Counted from the first letter of the stretch, positions 1 to 12,727 are shown. The stretch is DNA of 64,000 nt from Glossina fuscipes (GCF_014805625.2 NW_023998415.1:48890461-48954460), one strand, 5' to 3'. A program made the numbers and translations. The notes: a model not told the origin generated them from the sequence alone.

Positions 1-69
1 GCAATGGATCACCCTGTGCTAGTTGAATCCGAAAAGACGCTTGCTTACACCTTCAAAGGAATTCATTAG
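1..69 (+). CDS. possible 3' end of a coding exon entering from the left edge
   Basis: From base 1 the first frame is open for 22 codons and ends in TAG at 67-69. The peptide reads AMDHPVLVESEKTLAYTFKG then IH. Base composition is balanced here, whereas the following kilobase is AT-rich with stops in all frames. A canonical AATAAA at 873-878 could serve as the polyadenylation signal of an 800-base 3' UTR. I do not recognise the protein. An open run of 22 codons is easily random, so this rests only on composition and position. Confidence 0.22.
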   Translation, partial: AMDHPVLVESEKTLAYTFKGIH

Positions 70-2640
70 AATTGTAAAATAATCGATAAATGAAGAGTGA
101 AATGTAATGAGCAAAGAAAGCAAGAAAATGATTTTGCATAAAAATTGTTTCTCCAAAATGATCATTCAATTATATCGTAGGATAAATGTACATATGAAAT
201 TTTAAAGAAATTTGTTGGTGAAGCCTGCTTTCTTTTTCATAATTTTGAGAGTATCTCGCAGGGCTTTAGCCGATTATCGAAAGAGATATGAAAAGATTTT
301 ACGCAAAGTTTTTTCTTTTAAGGACAATGCCAAACAAGATTACTGTACTTTATACACTTTAACGGATGTCTGTATAGCAGTGCTTGGCGAGAACGATCTC
401 CCCGTTGTAGTGGGTGCAATAACTTGTGTGCTTTGCTTGCCTCAAATAAATTTTACAACTATTTGAATTTTTTGTAAGAGATGTTCAGATGTTTTTTTTT
501 TAGATAAATCTGTATTGATGTAGTGGCAATCCATCTAGAGCTTGTACAAGATGAAAAAAGGGATAATTTATGCAGACGTATGCGTATCACTAAAAACTAA
601 GAAAAGGCGGATGCATGCTATCTTCTATATAAAAAAAATTTAATAGAATAGATCATGAAATTCAGGCCCAACTTAAGTGAGCTATTTATTCTCCGCTGCT
701 AGAGATATACATATGTAGGGATGCATTGGCTTTTAGCCTCTAAATCCGCAAAGCAATCGTGTCTAGATGAGATACGTATCGCTAACCTTTTTAATGTTTA
801 GTTTGTCTTTTTTCCCGTTTTTTGTTCACAGTGTGTTCGGTACGACTTTATTGTAATGTAATTAAAATTGCTAATAAAGGATTGTTATGTGGAAGTGACT
901 GTTGAAAGGCACTTGCAAACGTTGCACATTCGATGTTTGTGCTAATGTTGAAAATGATTATTACGAATGCGTGCGTGTGCGATGATGGAAGCATGCATAT
1001 GCAGGTTCCCAAAAGGGTATTAACCTTGAAATGGCGTACACCCCAACTTTTGGCGTGAGTATAATCCTCTTACACACATACATATATATGCAATATACAT
1101 ATATTCGATGACAATATGTTGTTTGAACATGTTGCTTTACAATGCCTTTTTTGGTTTCGGATGGTTGAAGAGAATTAAGCTATGCCAGCCGTGCAGGTAA
1201 ATGTGTCTCTTCATTCTGTTCATGTACATTCGTCTCAATTATTCATTAGTAAAAATTGTCACATGTGTACATGCGAAGCGGACAGACAGGACAGATAGGT
1301 AAGACAGTCTACTGACGTGCGTGTGCGATATTGCCTTGTCTGTGGCTTTTCATGTGCATGTAAGAGTTTTCTGTATTACCTTAAGCAATCTGAAGTTATA
1401 AATTAGGAGCTCTCTTTTAATTGCGAATTGATTCCTAAGCGGACCTGTGTTGCCTTAATGAAGGCTACGAGTTCTGTTTCTTGTTATACCTAAGTTCGCA
1501 TTCATATGCTTCCATTATCATAATCGTTATGTGGCCGGAATGGGTTTATGCATTACAAATTTATGAAGCAAATCATAATTGCTTTCAACTGTGCGGATGA
1601 TAGATAAGAAGTTAAGCGAAAACATAACTAATTAAAAATGTTCTCATTTAATTCTTCGCATTATTATATAGGTTCTTAAATCACTTACTATTCAGAAACA
1701 ATAGTTTTTCAAATTTTTCACGCATCGTTCTTTTCCTCTTCTCTCAATTATTCGACTTATCTTTCTATTTGAATTGACTGGACTTCTTCAAAGTAATACA
1801 GTTCTTCTCTTGATTTAGTAGCAACTCAACTCACGTGTATGCGAAGTATTTTTTCAATATTTTTAGTAGTTAATGATATACATTTCCTTACCTTTAGGTT
1901 GAATAGAATGTATCTTCGAATTCTGGTTTATCTCTACAATCGAATCGAAACGATGCCTTTCGCCAACAATCAGAAGGGAGGCGAAACTAAATCAGGCAAA
2001 TAGACCAATGGTTACGTAATTGACTTGAATATTTGATGAAAAAGTCTCGAAAACTCAATAAGCTGTGTACAGATGCATTATCCAAATGGTCATTCATCTG
2101 TTTACCGGTCGAGGGACGACCACGACACATTCTCTTTCTTTTTCGGCTTATACAACTCAAAAGCACTCGCTCAGGGCTGTACCTTATGATTAAAAGTCGC
2201 GACAATAAAAACTGATGTAGTGCGAGTTACGCCGCGCAGGGTTTATGTCCAACTGAGAGCAAAGGGAGATAAAAACAACAACTCCATTGAGAAATAGAGT
2301 AAGTTTACTTGAAGAGAACAGTCAACGATAAAGTGCGTCTAAGAGGAAACACCGCCAAGTTAGAAACGGTAAATAAAAGATTTTCACGCTTCTTGAACAT
2401 TAAAAGTAATTAAAATGTTTACACATATACTTACTTTAGAATATGTATTCCTTCGATCATACACACTTTCGAGTAAGTTATACGTGCGATGCTTTTATCT
2501 ACGAAAAACCGTTTGTACTTTACGTAAAAAAAAAAGAGCATAGCTGTCACCTATGAATTATTCATTCATTCTAGTCATCAATTCTACCGCGAAATGTTGA
2601 CGTGTATGTCCGTTCTGTCAAAACACCCACAAGAAACCTG
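70..2640. other. non-coding stretch, possible 3' UTR followed by AT-rich DNA
   Basis: No recognisable gene. AATAAA at 873-878 is the only processing signal I note. At 1898-2003 there is a short open segment after a good-looking acceptor (pyrimidine run ending CCTTTAG at 1891-1897) that ends in TAG at 2001-2003. It reads like protein but is only about 35 codons long, and I do not call it an exon. Confidence 0.4.
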
Positions 2641-2652
2641 AGAGAGCCCATA

Positions 2653-2674
2653 ATATATATATATATATATATAT
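2653..2674. repeat. (AT)n microsatellite
   Basis: An uninterrupted AT dinucleotide run of about 11 units. Confidence 0.9.
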
Positions 2675-2694
2675 GTGTTTCTTAATCATCATCA

Positions 2695-2935
2695 AACGCT
2701 GAACTGATATAAACACTTTTGTCGGTTAGTCTAACCATCTGTTCGTCTATCTGTCTGTGTAATGTAAGTGGTAAACAGTCTTCTGACCGCAAAACTTAAG
2801 CTATCGCTTTCCAATTTGATAGAAATATTGAAAGTTCTTGCACGCATATTGGTATTGAAAATACACCGCATCAAGAAGGATACGCGTACGTTACGTCACT
2901 AAAATAAGAACACCTCTGCCTTTTATGATCAGAAA
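2695..2935 (+). mobile_element. weak DINE-1-like fragment
   Basis: Contains a degenerate run of GTCTATCTGTCTGTG type followed by a segment with the phrase TTGAAAGTTCTTGCACGC, then a GGATACGCGTACG stretch. The order matches the internal layout of the clearer copies at 3408 and 3798. Both ends are eroded, and the call depends on similarity to those neighbours. Confidence 0.35.
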
Positions 2936-3407
2936 AAAATTTATTTTTGCTTATCACTAACAAACTACACCAGATAACCATTTAAACAATTGCTTACATA
3001 TTCGGCCGTAGAGGACATATACAAAATGAAAACAACTTGTTACAGTCAGCCAAAATTCTAGAATAATGAAATGTTATTTTCTTACAACAACACAAAAACT
3101 ACTTCTAACTATAACAATAAAAATTTGTATTTTACTTTCAGATAGCGACGATAGGTAGAGACAATTCGACCACAGCTGACGACAGATAATTCTCTTACTT
3201 GTTATATATTAAAATATTCACCGACATGGTACATAGCACATCTCGGACGTAAGACAAACAGAGTCCATAATATACATGCATATTTAAGGCATAGCAAAAA
3301 GCCTTACTGCTAATGCCACGAAATCGAAGCATAGCTCGTTATAGCCGCGGAAAAGCTTTTTTTTTTCTATTTCTCCCTTTTTATGTACATACACACAAAA
3401 GCAATCA

Positions 3408-3665
3408 TTTTTATACCCATTACCGAAAGATGAGTGGTGTATTCATTTCTTCAAAACGTTTGCAACGCCCCGAAGAAAGCTTCACAAACCCCGCAGAGTA
3501 TAAAATATTCTTGATCAGCATCAAATTCTCAATTGATTCAAGCACATCAGTCGGTCTGTTGGTAACGTTATTCCGATTAGAAATTTGGCAGAAACTTTGA
3601 AAATTCTTTTACGCCGCTTGATATTGGAAATGGGCCAAATCGGTAAAAGGATACGCCTACTGACT
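3408..3665 (+). mobile_element. DINE-1-like (Helentron-associated) short element
   Basis: The segment opens with TTATACCCATTACCGAAAG. The conserved phrases then follow in order: CAAAACGTTTGCAACGCC, GAAGAAAGCTTC, GTATAAAATATTCTTGATCA GCATCAAATTC, a degenerate GTCGGTCTG, and GGGCCAAATCGG plus TACGCCTAC. Drosophila DINE-1/INE-1 shares the layout of a TATACCC hairpin end, a TATTCTTGATCAG core and CGTCTGTCC repeats. These are non-autonomous Helitron-class elements that encode no protein. The family assignment comes from remembered consensus features. Confidence 0.6.
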
Positions 3666-3797
3666 GATTTTTTGCTTATGATTCATAAATCTGTAAAAAT
3701 TGGTTCATGTATTCAATGGGCGATATTGTAGTATCTCTACGGAAATCGAAAAAATCGTCCACGCCTACTTAATTCTACATTGTCATAATTGCATTTT

Positions 3798-4030
3798 TTT
3801 TTCCAAACTTTTATAACGCGCAAAAGCAAGCTTCAAAAACCCCATAAAGTATATAAATACTTGGCCCGTTTCAACTTCGGAATGCCACTAAACATGTCCG
3901 TCAGTTCATTTGTCCGTCTGTCGTTCTGCGCAACTGTGTGGGGTATCGGTCGCAAACAATCCTCCGTCCGCAAAAACGAAGACAAGGCTTATAACCTTGC
4001 AAGAGAATTTGAGCCAAACTTTTGAACACA
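3798..4030 (+). mobile_element. second DINE-1-like copy, same strand
   Basis: Repeats the phrase order of the copy at 3408: TTATAACGCGCAAAAGCAAG, CTTC, ACCCCATAAAGTATATAAAT, CTTGG, then ATGTCCGTCAG and TTGTCCGTCTGTCG. It starts about 130 bases after the first copy ends and points the same way, so this is either a tandem duplication or two insertions at one hot spot. Confidence 0.6.
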
Positions 4031-5220
4031 TCTACAACGTCCACACGTCTAGGCAACAAAAACATTGATCACCTATGTCCACATACAAAATACGTCATAT
4101 ACAATAGAAAAATTTTCCCCTTTATTTAGTTTAAATTGGTTCTTTCCTTTTCTTTTTTTGGGATCACAATGATGGGCTTAAAAGATTCATCAGTTCATCA
4201 GTGAATATAATTTTCGTATTTGTTAAAGTTTTTTATTTGTGATTTCGCTATTCTGCGTCATTGTTAAAATTAAAGTCGATGCGAAGTCTGCGAAATGTAA
4301 CATCTTTGCATATGAAACAAGCCGTTTCTTACTAATTTTCCAAAGTCTATGAAAATTTGATTACTATGCACTATGTTCTTTCGTATTCTTATGCGAGCGC
4401 CCGAACATATATTATATGTACATATAGACAAGAAAAATTTTCGCAAACTTTTTTATATTCTTGTTATAAGGGTTAACTTTTGCTTAATATTTTCCTTTAG
4501 CGGTGTCTCATGTTTACAATTTTTGTAAATGAGGTTTGTGTCGCCAAATCCAAATACAAAGGATGCACCAATTTTATAATTTATGTATTCGCATATGTAA
4601 AACATAATCGTAAATTCGTTTAGATATGCGAAGAAGCATTCGTTTAAACTTTTTGTGTTAGCTATCATCAGCTGATGTGGTTATATATCATCCTGTAGCA
4701 ATGCTGTCATCTAAACGTAACATCAGAAATCTCATGGATTTAAAATGACAATTTTAAGAAGCATTCGACGTTGCTTGGTATTTGCAGGCAGGTAAGTGTT
4801 TTAAACTATTTTGTCATGAAACGCTGCTAACACATGCATCATTCACTTCCATTTTCCATAAAAATATCGCATTGATCGCTTGGTTTTTAAAAGCATTCCA
4901 AGAGTCGGTCCATTTTTCATATCGGTCGTAAGAACAGAAAACTCCCTTCAAGCAGGCCGTTAGTCCTTGATCGAAACATGGGATAATCGGAAACAATAAC
5001 GTCTGGAGAAAAGGGCGAGTGACACAGGATATTTCATTGGAATGCTGTCGTGCTGCAAAACCATTTTTTTTTTTTCCGTTTCTGCTCATGTTCCGATCCC
5101 TACTTTGTGCTTATATTCGTCCACGAATGTTCACATTTTTCAAATTTTTAAATAACTATTTAATGGATATCTATGAACAGTAAAGAGAAAAGGGCTGTTT
5201 TTTACTTGTTACGTTGCAGC
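4031..5220. other. AT-rich stretch with nothing recognisable
   Basis: No motif, splice-bounded open segment or repeat family seen. The open runs on either strand are unstructured and low in complexity. Confidence 0.4.
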
Positions 5221-5224
5221 AAAA

Positions 5225-5757
5225 ATGGTCGGGATTCAATTGGTCTTAGATCGGATTATGCGAAATGTTAGCAACTTTACAATTGCCGCAACGAAATGGG
5301 CTGCTATCCACGATAGTTACCTCAGTCATGTTATGCGCAAGCCGGCGCAACGTGGTGGCGGTATACCGATTCAGTGCATTGAGGCATATGCGCAGCTTCC
5401 GAATAATCGTGAAAGAGACGATTCTTGTGAATCTCAGTGGCGATATCGATTGATATTCCGACGAACGAGATAAAAGCCATCTACAGAAAGATCTAAGGAA
5501 AAGAAATTCAGAAAAATGAAACATTTCCCCTCGACAAATACAAAATAGCTAAGAGAAGGTAATGAAAGATAGATGGACGTTTTCAGCCACTGCCAGTTTA
5601 TCGCAATGAAGCGAAAGAACGTAGAACATGTGTTGTCCAACTATCAAAAGCTTATGACCGGCCAAAGGAATCCGCAAAGGTTATATCAGAAAAAGGGTGA
5701 TTTCACGGAGAGCAGTTTCACGAACATATAGCTGCATTCTATACATTGAGATATTCA
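5225..5757 (+). pseudogene. coding-like block of unknown origin, broken between frames
   Basis: This is a 500-base island of more balanced composition. One frame is open at 5225-5473 (MVGIQLVLDRIMRNVSNFTI onward). Further on, a frame beginning near 5572 reads MDVFSHCQFIAMKRKNVEHV onward to about 5730, and an overlapping frame reads DGRFQPLPVYRNEAKERRTC onward. No single frame spans the block, which fits a decayed transposon or retrocopy. I recognise no family. Chance is possible. Confidence 0.15.
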
Positions 5758-5929
5758 AATTAACTAATAATTTCGCATCACTCGTAAGATTTAATATAAT
5801 ATCTAATATTTAGATATATTGAGAATCTGCTTCAGATATCGGTTAGGCGGGAAAAAGTTGTAGTTTATCTTCGAACTAAAATGTCAGAGTTTGAGAAGGG
5901 GGGTATGTTATATATGTATATTTCATTTG

Positions 5930-5949
5930 TTTTTTTTTTTTTTTTTTTT
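5930..5949. repeat. poly(T) tract
   Basis: About 20 consecutive T. This could be the reverse-complement poly(A) tail of a minus-strand retrocopy or simple slippage; no flanking target duplication was identified. Confidence 0.8.
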
Positions 5950-8900
5950 AATTTTCGATTTAAACCCGAAAAACCTGATACTGGGACAAGAGCGTTGCAA
6001 ATCGCAATAATAAACGCAATCGATAGGATAAACTCGGCCTAAGTTGAATAGAGAGAAGCTCGGTGCTGCTTAATTTTTGTATATTATTTTGTAAGAATGT
6101 ATAAAAGATATTCCGTTAGTATTTCTGTTATTCTTTACCATAATCCTCCCTCGAAACGTTCTCTCTCTAATTAAAATAATACACATTTGTGTTTTGATTT
6201 ACTATTTGAGTTATATTGTTTAAATCCGACTTTATCACGTTACATATATGTATATATGTACAAATTTTTTAGTACGAATCCTGATACTTTTAGCGTTTGC
6301 CGTCAGGCTTCAAAAATTTTTCAAGTATTATTTGCTGTTCATTCAAACCAACCTTCGTTCAGCAGCGTCCCCTTAATGAACTTTTTTTTTTTTTCTTATT
6401 TAATATTTTCTCGAATTTTTTTATTTTTTATTCTGGGTCTGGGCATTTCGCTTGTGTTTTCTTTTGAATTTTATTTTTTCCTAAAAACAAACTTTTCCAT
6501 TTGTCCTTTTAGACCAAACGAATGATTGTTTCATCTGTATTTACTTCCCATTTTTATGTTGATATTTGTTTTGTATATAGGTATATGTACATACGTCCTG
6601 AATGTTGTTTCATTTGATATGAAATTTTCATTAAGGTTGAATTTGATGCATTTATTCACATGAATCAAGCTTGTAGTTATATTACCTTTGTTATCCGATT
6701 TGCACTCAATAGATTCTATAACATATAATTAACCTTGTGTAAAGAAGAAATTAGTCAATAGGATGATGGCGTTATTTACAAAAAAACAAAAAAATATATA
6801 GGTATATAGATATATATGAAATGATTTTGAATGAATATTGATTTTAAGGAGCACGTGTTTAGAACAAGCGTAAAGTAAACGTAAAACGTTTAAATAAATA
6901 ATGAAATTCTGATCACTCTGAAACTTGAACCTTGACTATTCTTGACAATCTATCAATGCCATTAAAAGAAACATTTGCATGCCTATGATCTTAAGTTTCG
7001 CTTTTACATAAAACAAAAATTACATATTTTTCTTTTGTACTAAATAGTTTAATATATAATGTAATTAGCTAGCCTTCTACATATACAATCTTAAGGGATA
7101 ACATGACAACTCTCTTATTATGTAGTTATATACATAATTTATTTGAAATTTAAAAATTTTATGTGAATTGTATTCAAGTGAATTAAATATGATATGTGAA
7201 CATCAAAGGAGTGTATTCGAATGACGATACAACAATCGAGCTTATGCAGGGCTGAGTCGCTTTATACGAACATTTAAGAAAAGTCATCCAGATATACCCG
7301 CTAGGTAAATCCAAATTAGGTTTAAGATTAAAAAAAACCCTGAAGCATAGAAACTATTGGGTAAGCAGCGAAGTGTTGAAGAGCATTAGTAAGTTTTTAC
7401 GTCTGATATTCCGATCAATATTGATCCGATCTTCATATCTTTTATCCTTTCGGTCACATCTTAAGCATATTTCGCTTATTTTATCTAATTAAAAACCCAG
7501 AATTTAATGTCTGTCTGTCCACCTTGACTTCGGAAATTTGATTTTGCTTGTTATGTGAATGATTAAAACTGAAAGCTTGCCTCAACTCAACTTAGCTTAG
7601 AAAGTAATGACGACGACTATAAGAATTGATACGAAATAATGACTTGTCGAAAAAGCCGTACACCCTTCAATGTCAAAAAATTGTTTTATAAGTGATTTAT
7701 ATTATATGAGCATCATTTTGGTTGATGGTCTTTAATGTCGTCGGTATAAAATATCCTCAGACTAGTGCAATGCTCTGAAATTAACAAAAATCTCTCAATC
7801 TGATTGCTATGAAATGCAAGTTTTCGCACTTACCGTCTATAATAAGTTCATTTACTTCTCCTTTTTGATCCACTAAAGATGGATGCGGTTCGATAAAAGT
7901 CATAATGAATTACAAAATAAACTTGTTATAAGCTTCGACAGTAGACAAGACCAGAACCTGCTACTGCTTGTCTTGAGTAGTAATGTCAAATAATAAACAA
8001 CCTTCACAGCCTCTTCACATTATATCTAATATGGAAGGAGAACGCAGTGGCCGTAAGTTAATTCATCAAGTTTCATATGAAATTATCTGCAATGAACTTC
8101 AGAACAAACCATCGTCATTTAGCCGACTTGACATTTTATTTTAAGTAAGCAGCGAACAATACGCAAAACTCTTTCCTCAAATTTTCGTACATAGAGTGAA
8201 TATTAAATATAATTAATTATTATTATAGCGTAATGTATACAAAAACACGCCTATGCCATCACTAAAAAATGCAAACAAACTAATTTAGAAAAGCCACCAA
8301 GTAGTGTCTTTGTCTGACTTTTTAAATTATTAGGTTTTAGCTAATGCTTGCGAAACTATGCCGTAACTGGTGGGAATTTCCCGGTAGTCATAAGAGCTGA
8401 GACTTGGAATGAAATTTTTCAAATTCCACTCAATGTCTTAAGTGTACAGTGCTCGATGCAAACCTGCACAGTCGTCTGATGTCAAGCAGTGCATCGATAA
8501 ATAAACGTTAGTTTCATTGCGATTAAATTGTGTTAAAGCCTACGAAATACTAAAGAATGTGGAGCAGAAGACAATCTTGTAAACGCTTTTCATATTTCTT
8601 CTTTAATGATACGCCAATGTATCATATGAAAGACACTCGTGGGTCCTATTTACAGTCAAACCAGAAAAAACAAAAAAAAAGAAAAGAAAAGAAAACTCAT
8701 ATCACGTGCTATTAAGTAACAAAGATTCAAACATACAGCAACTTATAATAACAAATTTTATATTGACTTTCACGCTCATCACTGCCAAAGAAGGCGGAAG
8801 TGTTTATTTTGTTATTCCACTTGTAACAGCTCGAAACAGCCATTTAAAAACATACAAGCACGTAAACGTCTGTCCGCCCATGTAGGGGCGATTTGATCTG

Positions 8901-9387
8901 AACGCTCGTAAATAGTAAGATAAAATTTTGAATTGAACTGCACATCAATCTACATGTGTAGATTGTAATCGCCAATCATATTAAGATATGGAGGTCGCCC
9001 TATTTCATAAATATAGTTGTTACCGAATTTCAACCCATACCTAGGGCCCAGCTAAATTTGATTTGCCTGTTAAAGTGACTTGTCTTCAGCATTCTTCGAA
9101 ACTTCCATATCCATATGTTGCACAATAGAATCAGTCTGCCTGTCGCGTTTAGCTATCTAATATTGCTCCATAGCATTCTCATTTTCCACTTGTTGCATTG
9201 TTGTTACTGTTATTTTCATACTCCTTTTCCATGCTTCGAAATAAGTTTCATGCTCTGTTTGAAGAGCAGGTTAAGTGATTTTAGTATTTTTCTTCTTCTT
9301 TTGACATTTTCCCCTATTAACTCGCAAAAAATTCAAAATCTCTCTTCCATTGCTATTTTAATTCTTCTTCTTGGTCTCCATTTTTTC
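5950..9387. other. long AT-rich tract without genes
   Basis: Includes (TA)-rich patches near 6800 and T-rich stretches near 6370-6480. Short CTGTC-type phrases at about 7509 and 8870 may be very eroded DINE-1-like debris. I see nothing else to support. Confidence 0.4.
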
Positions 9388-10236
9388 TCATCTACTCTTC
9401 ACGTCATTTAAGACTCTTTCGTTCTCGATTCGATTCGTTTTATTGGCACTCAAGTTCCCGTTACCGGGGGCGTTATTATCTCGGCAGGATGTTGGGAAAC
9501 TTTGAAATGATATGAACTCTGCATCGCAAGCAATCTCTGGACTCTGATTCGGTAGCATTGCCGACAGCTCATTCGATATCGATCCGTTTGAATGCATATT
9601 ATTAAGAGATTTCAAGTTGACTTTTGAGTCATTGCCGTTAACGTCATCAGCCCTCATAATGTGAAGTTTTTATGATTCTATTGGTATAAGTCTGTATCTG
9701 ATCGCAATTTGGTTTGCGTGGTTGTGTATTCTCTACTTCGAATATATTCAGTATCATTTAATATTCAAGACTATTCAAGGTATGCTCTTCGATTTTCCCA
9801 TTGTATTGGGAAAGATCGTGATATTTACCGCTAAAGATTTTTCAATTCTTAAAACGTGTCTTGTTTTTTTTCGCGTTGTACTTGGCAGCCGTTGACTTAT
9901 ATAATGTTGTGCTTCAAGACACTTGCAATATTTGAAAGCAACATGTTCATCACCATAATTTTGCCGAAATCCTTTCAAAAACTCATCTTCAATCATTTCT
10001 TTTTTTTGGTCGTTAGGGCCGCCTCTTGTCTCATTGCCCTCCCTTCACATGTGAGACAAATTCAGGACTGATGATTTGCAATCCGTGGCAATATAGTCTT
10101 TGTGTTCGTCTACATAGTATTTTCGTTGATATTCATTTGCTCTCGGTCTACCTTCGAACTGACTGACTCTTTTTTCATATACTAGTATGTAAGCACAATA
10201 TGTAACATTTGTTGAATGTGCATTTTGCATGTGCAT
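9388..10236 (-). pseudogene. unrecognised coding-like region, one minus frame with stops
   Basis: Three open segments lie in the same minus-strand frame. 10236-10045 contains EKRVSQFEGRPRANEYQRKY. 9996-9775 contains NYGDEHVAFKYCKCLEAQHY and reads through upstream to the TGA at 10045. 9657-9388 begins MRADDVNGNDSKVNLKSLNN. One stop separates the first two, and a short AT-rich gap with several stops separates the last two. The last segment is rich in Asn, Ser and Asp, like insect linker protein. The pattern suits a pseudogene, a decayed transposon ORF or exons of a minus-strand gene. I recognise no domain. Confidence 0.25.
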
Positions 10237-10569
10237 GCAAGTGTTTAAAAAGAGATAAGTAAGTATTATTTAAATTTAATGTAAAATTTTTGTAAGCTTT
10301 GGTCGCCTTGCTTTTCGAGATTTTTTTTCTCTACGATACCTGCTCTTCCGTATTCTAATCGCTTATCTTGGTTTTCAAAGCTTTCTTACCCAATTTCCCG
10401 GTCATTCGCACTAGAGACTTCAACGGCTCTACTATGTTGCTAATTTTCTTCAGAAACTTCTTCACCCTATCACTCTATGACAAAGCGCAGATCTTTTTCC
10501 CTTGGAATCAACTTCCTTCCTTAGTTCTTTCAATAATGATTTACATTGCATTAATAACACCATCATCCT

Positions 10570-10870
10570 CATAACAATACCATCCGGAATTCAAGGTATC
10601 GATAGTCAGGCATATTTGTGTACCTTTTCTTGAAATGAAATGACTGGCTTAGCCAATGTATCCAATGGGCGGTGTACTCAGCGTCTACTGATTACCGCTT
10701 GTTCGAATCGATGCAGTATGGCTTCGCTGGCACGTGGCTCAGTAAAGTTGAAGAAGTGCGAAAACGGGTCGATGATTGGATCGTTTTTTCGCCACTATAT
10801 CGCTATATTGCCAGAAAGATATGAAAATATTTTGATTATAAAATTTTTTCTTAAGAAATGCTTTTTTCCA
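10570..10870 (+). mobile_element. mariner transposase fossil, C-terminal part
   Basis: Mariner transposases cut and paste DNA using a D,D34D catalytic triad. Near 10570 the sequence CATAACAAT aligns with the HDN of the second catalytic motif, with D changed to N. From 10678 the frame reads SASTDYRLFESMQYG, matching the usual SPDLAPSDYHLF-SM motif with the third D kept at 10690-10692. It continues WLSKVEEVRKRVDDWI, like the conserved EEVRKWVDDWIAS. At about 10780 the frame shifts and reads FFRHYIAILPERYENIL, matching the terminal GIHKLPERWEKC. The N-terminal two thirds are missing. Family identity is firm; subfamily (irritans-like) is a guess. Confidence 0.75.
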
Positions 10871-10946
10871 CTGAAAAATTGGCCAAAATTAACGCTAGGT
10901 CCTAATATGTTTATAATTTCACCTTAGTGTAATATTCGTAGTCGTA

Positions 10947-12480
10947 GTGGCCACATTTAACTTGTTCGCTGATTCGTTAGTCTACGAACTGTCATCAGAA
11001 TTCTTAAGGTCGCAAAAATTGATATACATACTAGCTCGTAAAGGATGCAAAAAACGTGCAAGTTTGTTTATAATGTTTATTGATCTAAAGGATTATCGCA
11101 AAAATCTCGTCGATCGGCCTAATGAGAAAATTCCAAGTAACAAGATGCCTTATAACTCTCAGGCGTGGCCCTAGATTGGTGAACGTTCAATATTTTTCGA
11201 AAAGCTGATAGAAATGCTTAACAGCTCTTAAATTTCGCTGAGATCACGTCAAGTTGTAAGGAAAATCTACATCAACAATTCTCATATCTATATCCAGTCC
11301 GATAATAGGTGCATAAGATATGACCTTTAGCAACTGCAAGGAGTCGGGCTCCAGGGTATGTTCATTAAAATTAGATAAACTTGAAGAAAACAAATAGGGT
11401 TTATATACTACACATTTAATATGCGTTACTCTAAAACTTTTTCTATGTCCATGTACCGGCAATGGGTCGACTTTCTAGATCGTAAGATTTGATATTCCAA
11501 TCGGAAACCTTATAGATATTTTTAATTAATAATGGATTGACGAACCGAAATATCTCAAATAGCTAAACTGATATCTATAGGCCAATTTCCACATTAGTAA
11601 TATGAGCCATAAAGTACCTAAGACGAGTATGAACCCGTAATGATGATGATGAACACTAACAATCAATAAGAACAACAAGACGTAGCAAATGTAAGTCCAG
11701 TTTATCAGACATTTGAGAGTAAATATATAACTAATAAAATTGCTTACCAATTGACGATTTGGGAAATTTGGTTATAGCAGTAAGCATGAGGTCTTCTTAT
11801 GAAACAAGCGCATCTACCTGAAACTGAAAAGGAACATAGGCATAGAGAATCTGACAATCTTAAACTGCATATCCGGAGTTGATAACATCTTTTCGCTTTT
11901 TCGCACGCATTAAGAGGGATATAGCGATCGAAGAGAATATGCTCACTGTGCCTATGTGTTTTGATAAGTAAAGTGTTTATATTAGTCGTATTACTATAAT
12001 TTATGCAAATCAGCCGAAGTGTTCGCCTACAAGTACCAACAATTCTGTATAATGAAGACGTTACCATATACATAAAATATTATCTAAACACGTACACTTA
12101 ACGTAACGCAAAGAAAAATGTTATCTAGCCTGATAGTAACTTCATTAGACATCAATAGTATGCAATATTTGTATGTTTTACACCCAACCGTGTGTAGAAT
12201 TCAGTTAACGTTATTAATATTTGTTAATTGCTTGTATTATTTCGTTTAAAATCTTTCACTGAGTAATTTTCAACATTCATTTTTGTGAAATTAAAACTAA
12301 ATTTTTTTCTTTCTTTTTTAAAACTTTCGTATAATGCATAAATACATACTTGGCTTCACCCTATAAAGATTCACAGCATTTTCATTCTCGTCGCAACCAG
12401 GTTTAATATATGTAATAAATATATATATAAAACTACAATTATGTATCCTTAAGATATAAAGAAAACCACGTGCTAGTTAT
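10947..12480. other. no supported gene; one unrecognised open segment
   Basis: Plus-strand 10947-11174 is open and contains SSEFLRSQKLIYILARKGCK and a basic stretch, with a stop at 11172-11174. I recognise no motif. It lies directly downstream of the mariner fossil but does not continue it. The rest is AT-rich. Confidence 0.3.
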
Positions 12481-12589
12481 TATATATATATATATGCGTA
12501 TATATTTATTACATTCTGTTCTCAGTAACTTTACTAGCTCCCCTTTCCGCCTGGTAAGCAGCGCAATAGGGGGAAAAAATGAATATGAA

Positions 12590-12727
12590 TATAAACATAT
12601 ATATATATGTATATGTATGCCCATTTATGTATATAGATATATTTATGTATATGCTACCATATATACATATATGTATATAAATATTTACATATACATATAA
12701 TGTAAGATTATGTATATTTGTATATGC
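12590..12727. repeat. TA/GTAT/CATA microsatellite-like tract
   Basis: About 140 bases composed almost wholly of TATATA, TATGTA and TACATA units, with a smaller (TA)n at 12479-12495. Open frames here are artefacts of the repeat. Confidence 0.85.

Noticed and set aside
6187..6525. 112-codon Phe/Leu-rich plus-strand frame
   Set aside because: Driven by T-rich low-complexity sequence, with no motif or splice context.
10045..10236. YYVDEH on the minus strand as a retroelement YVDD reverse-transcriptase motif
   Set aside because: The second Asp is missing and neighbouring residues do not fit any reverse-transcriptase block.
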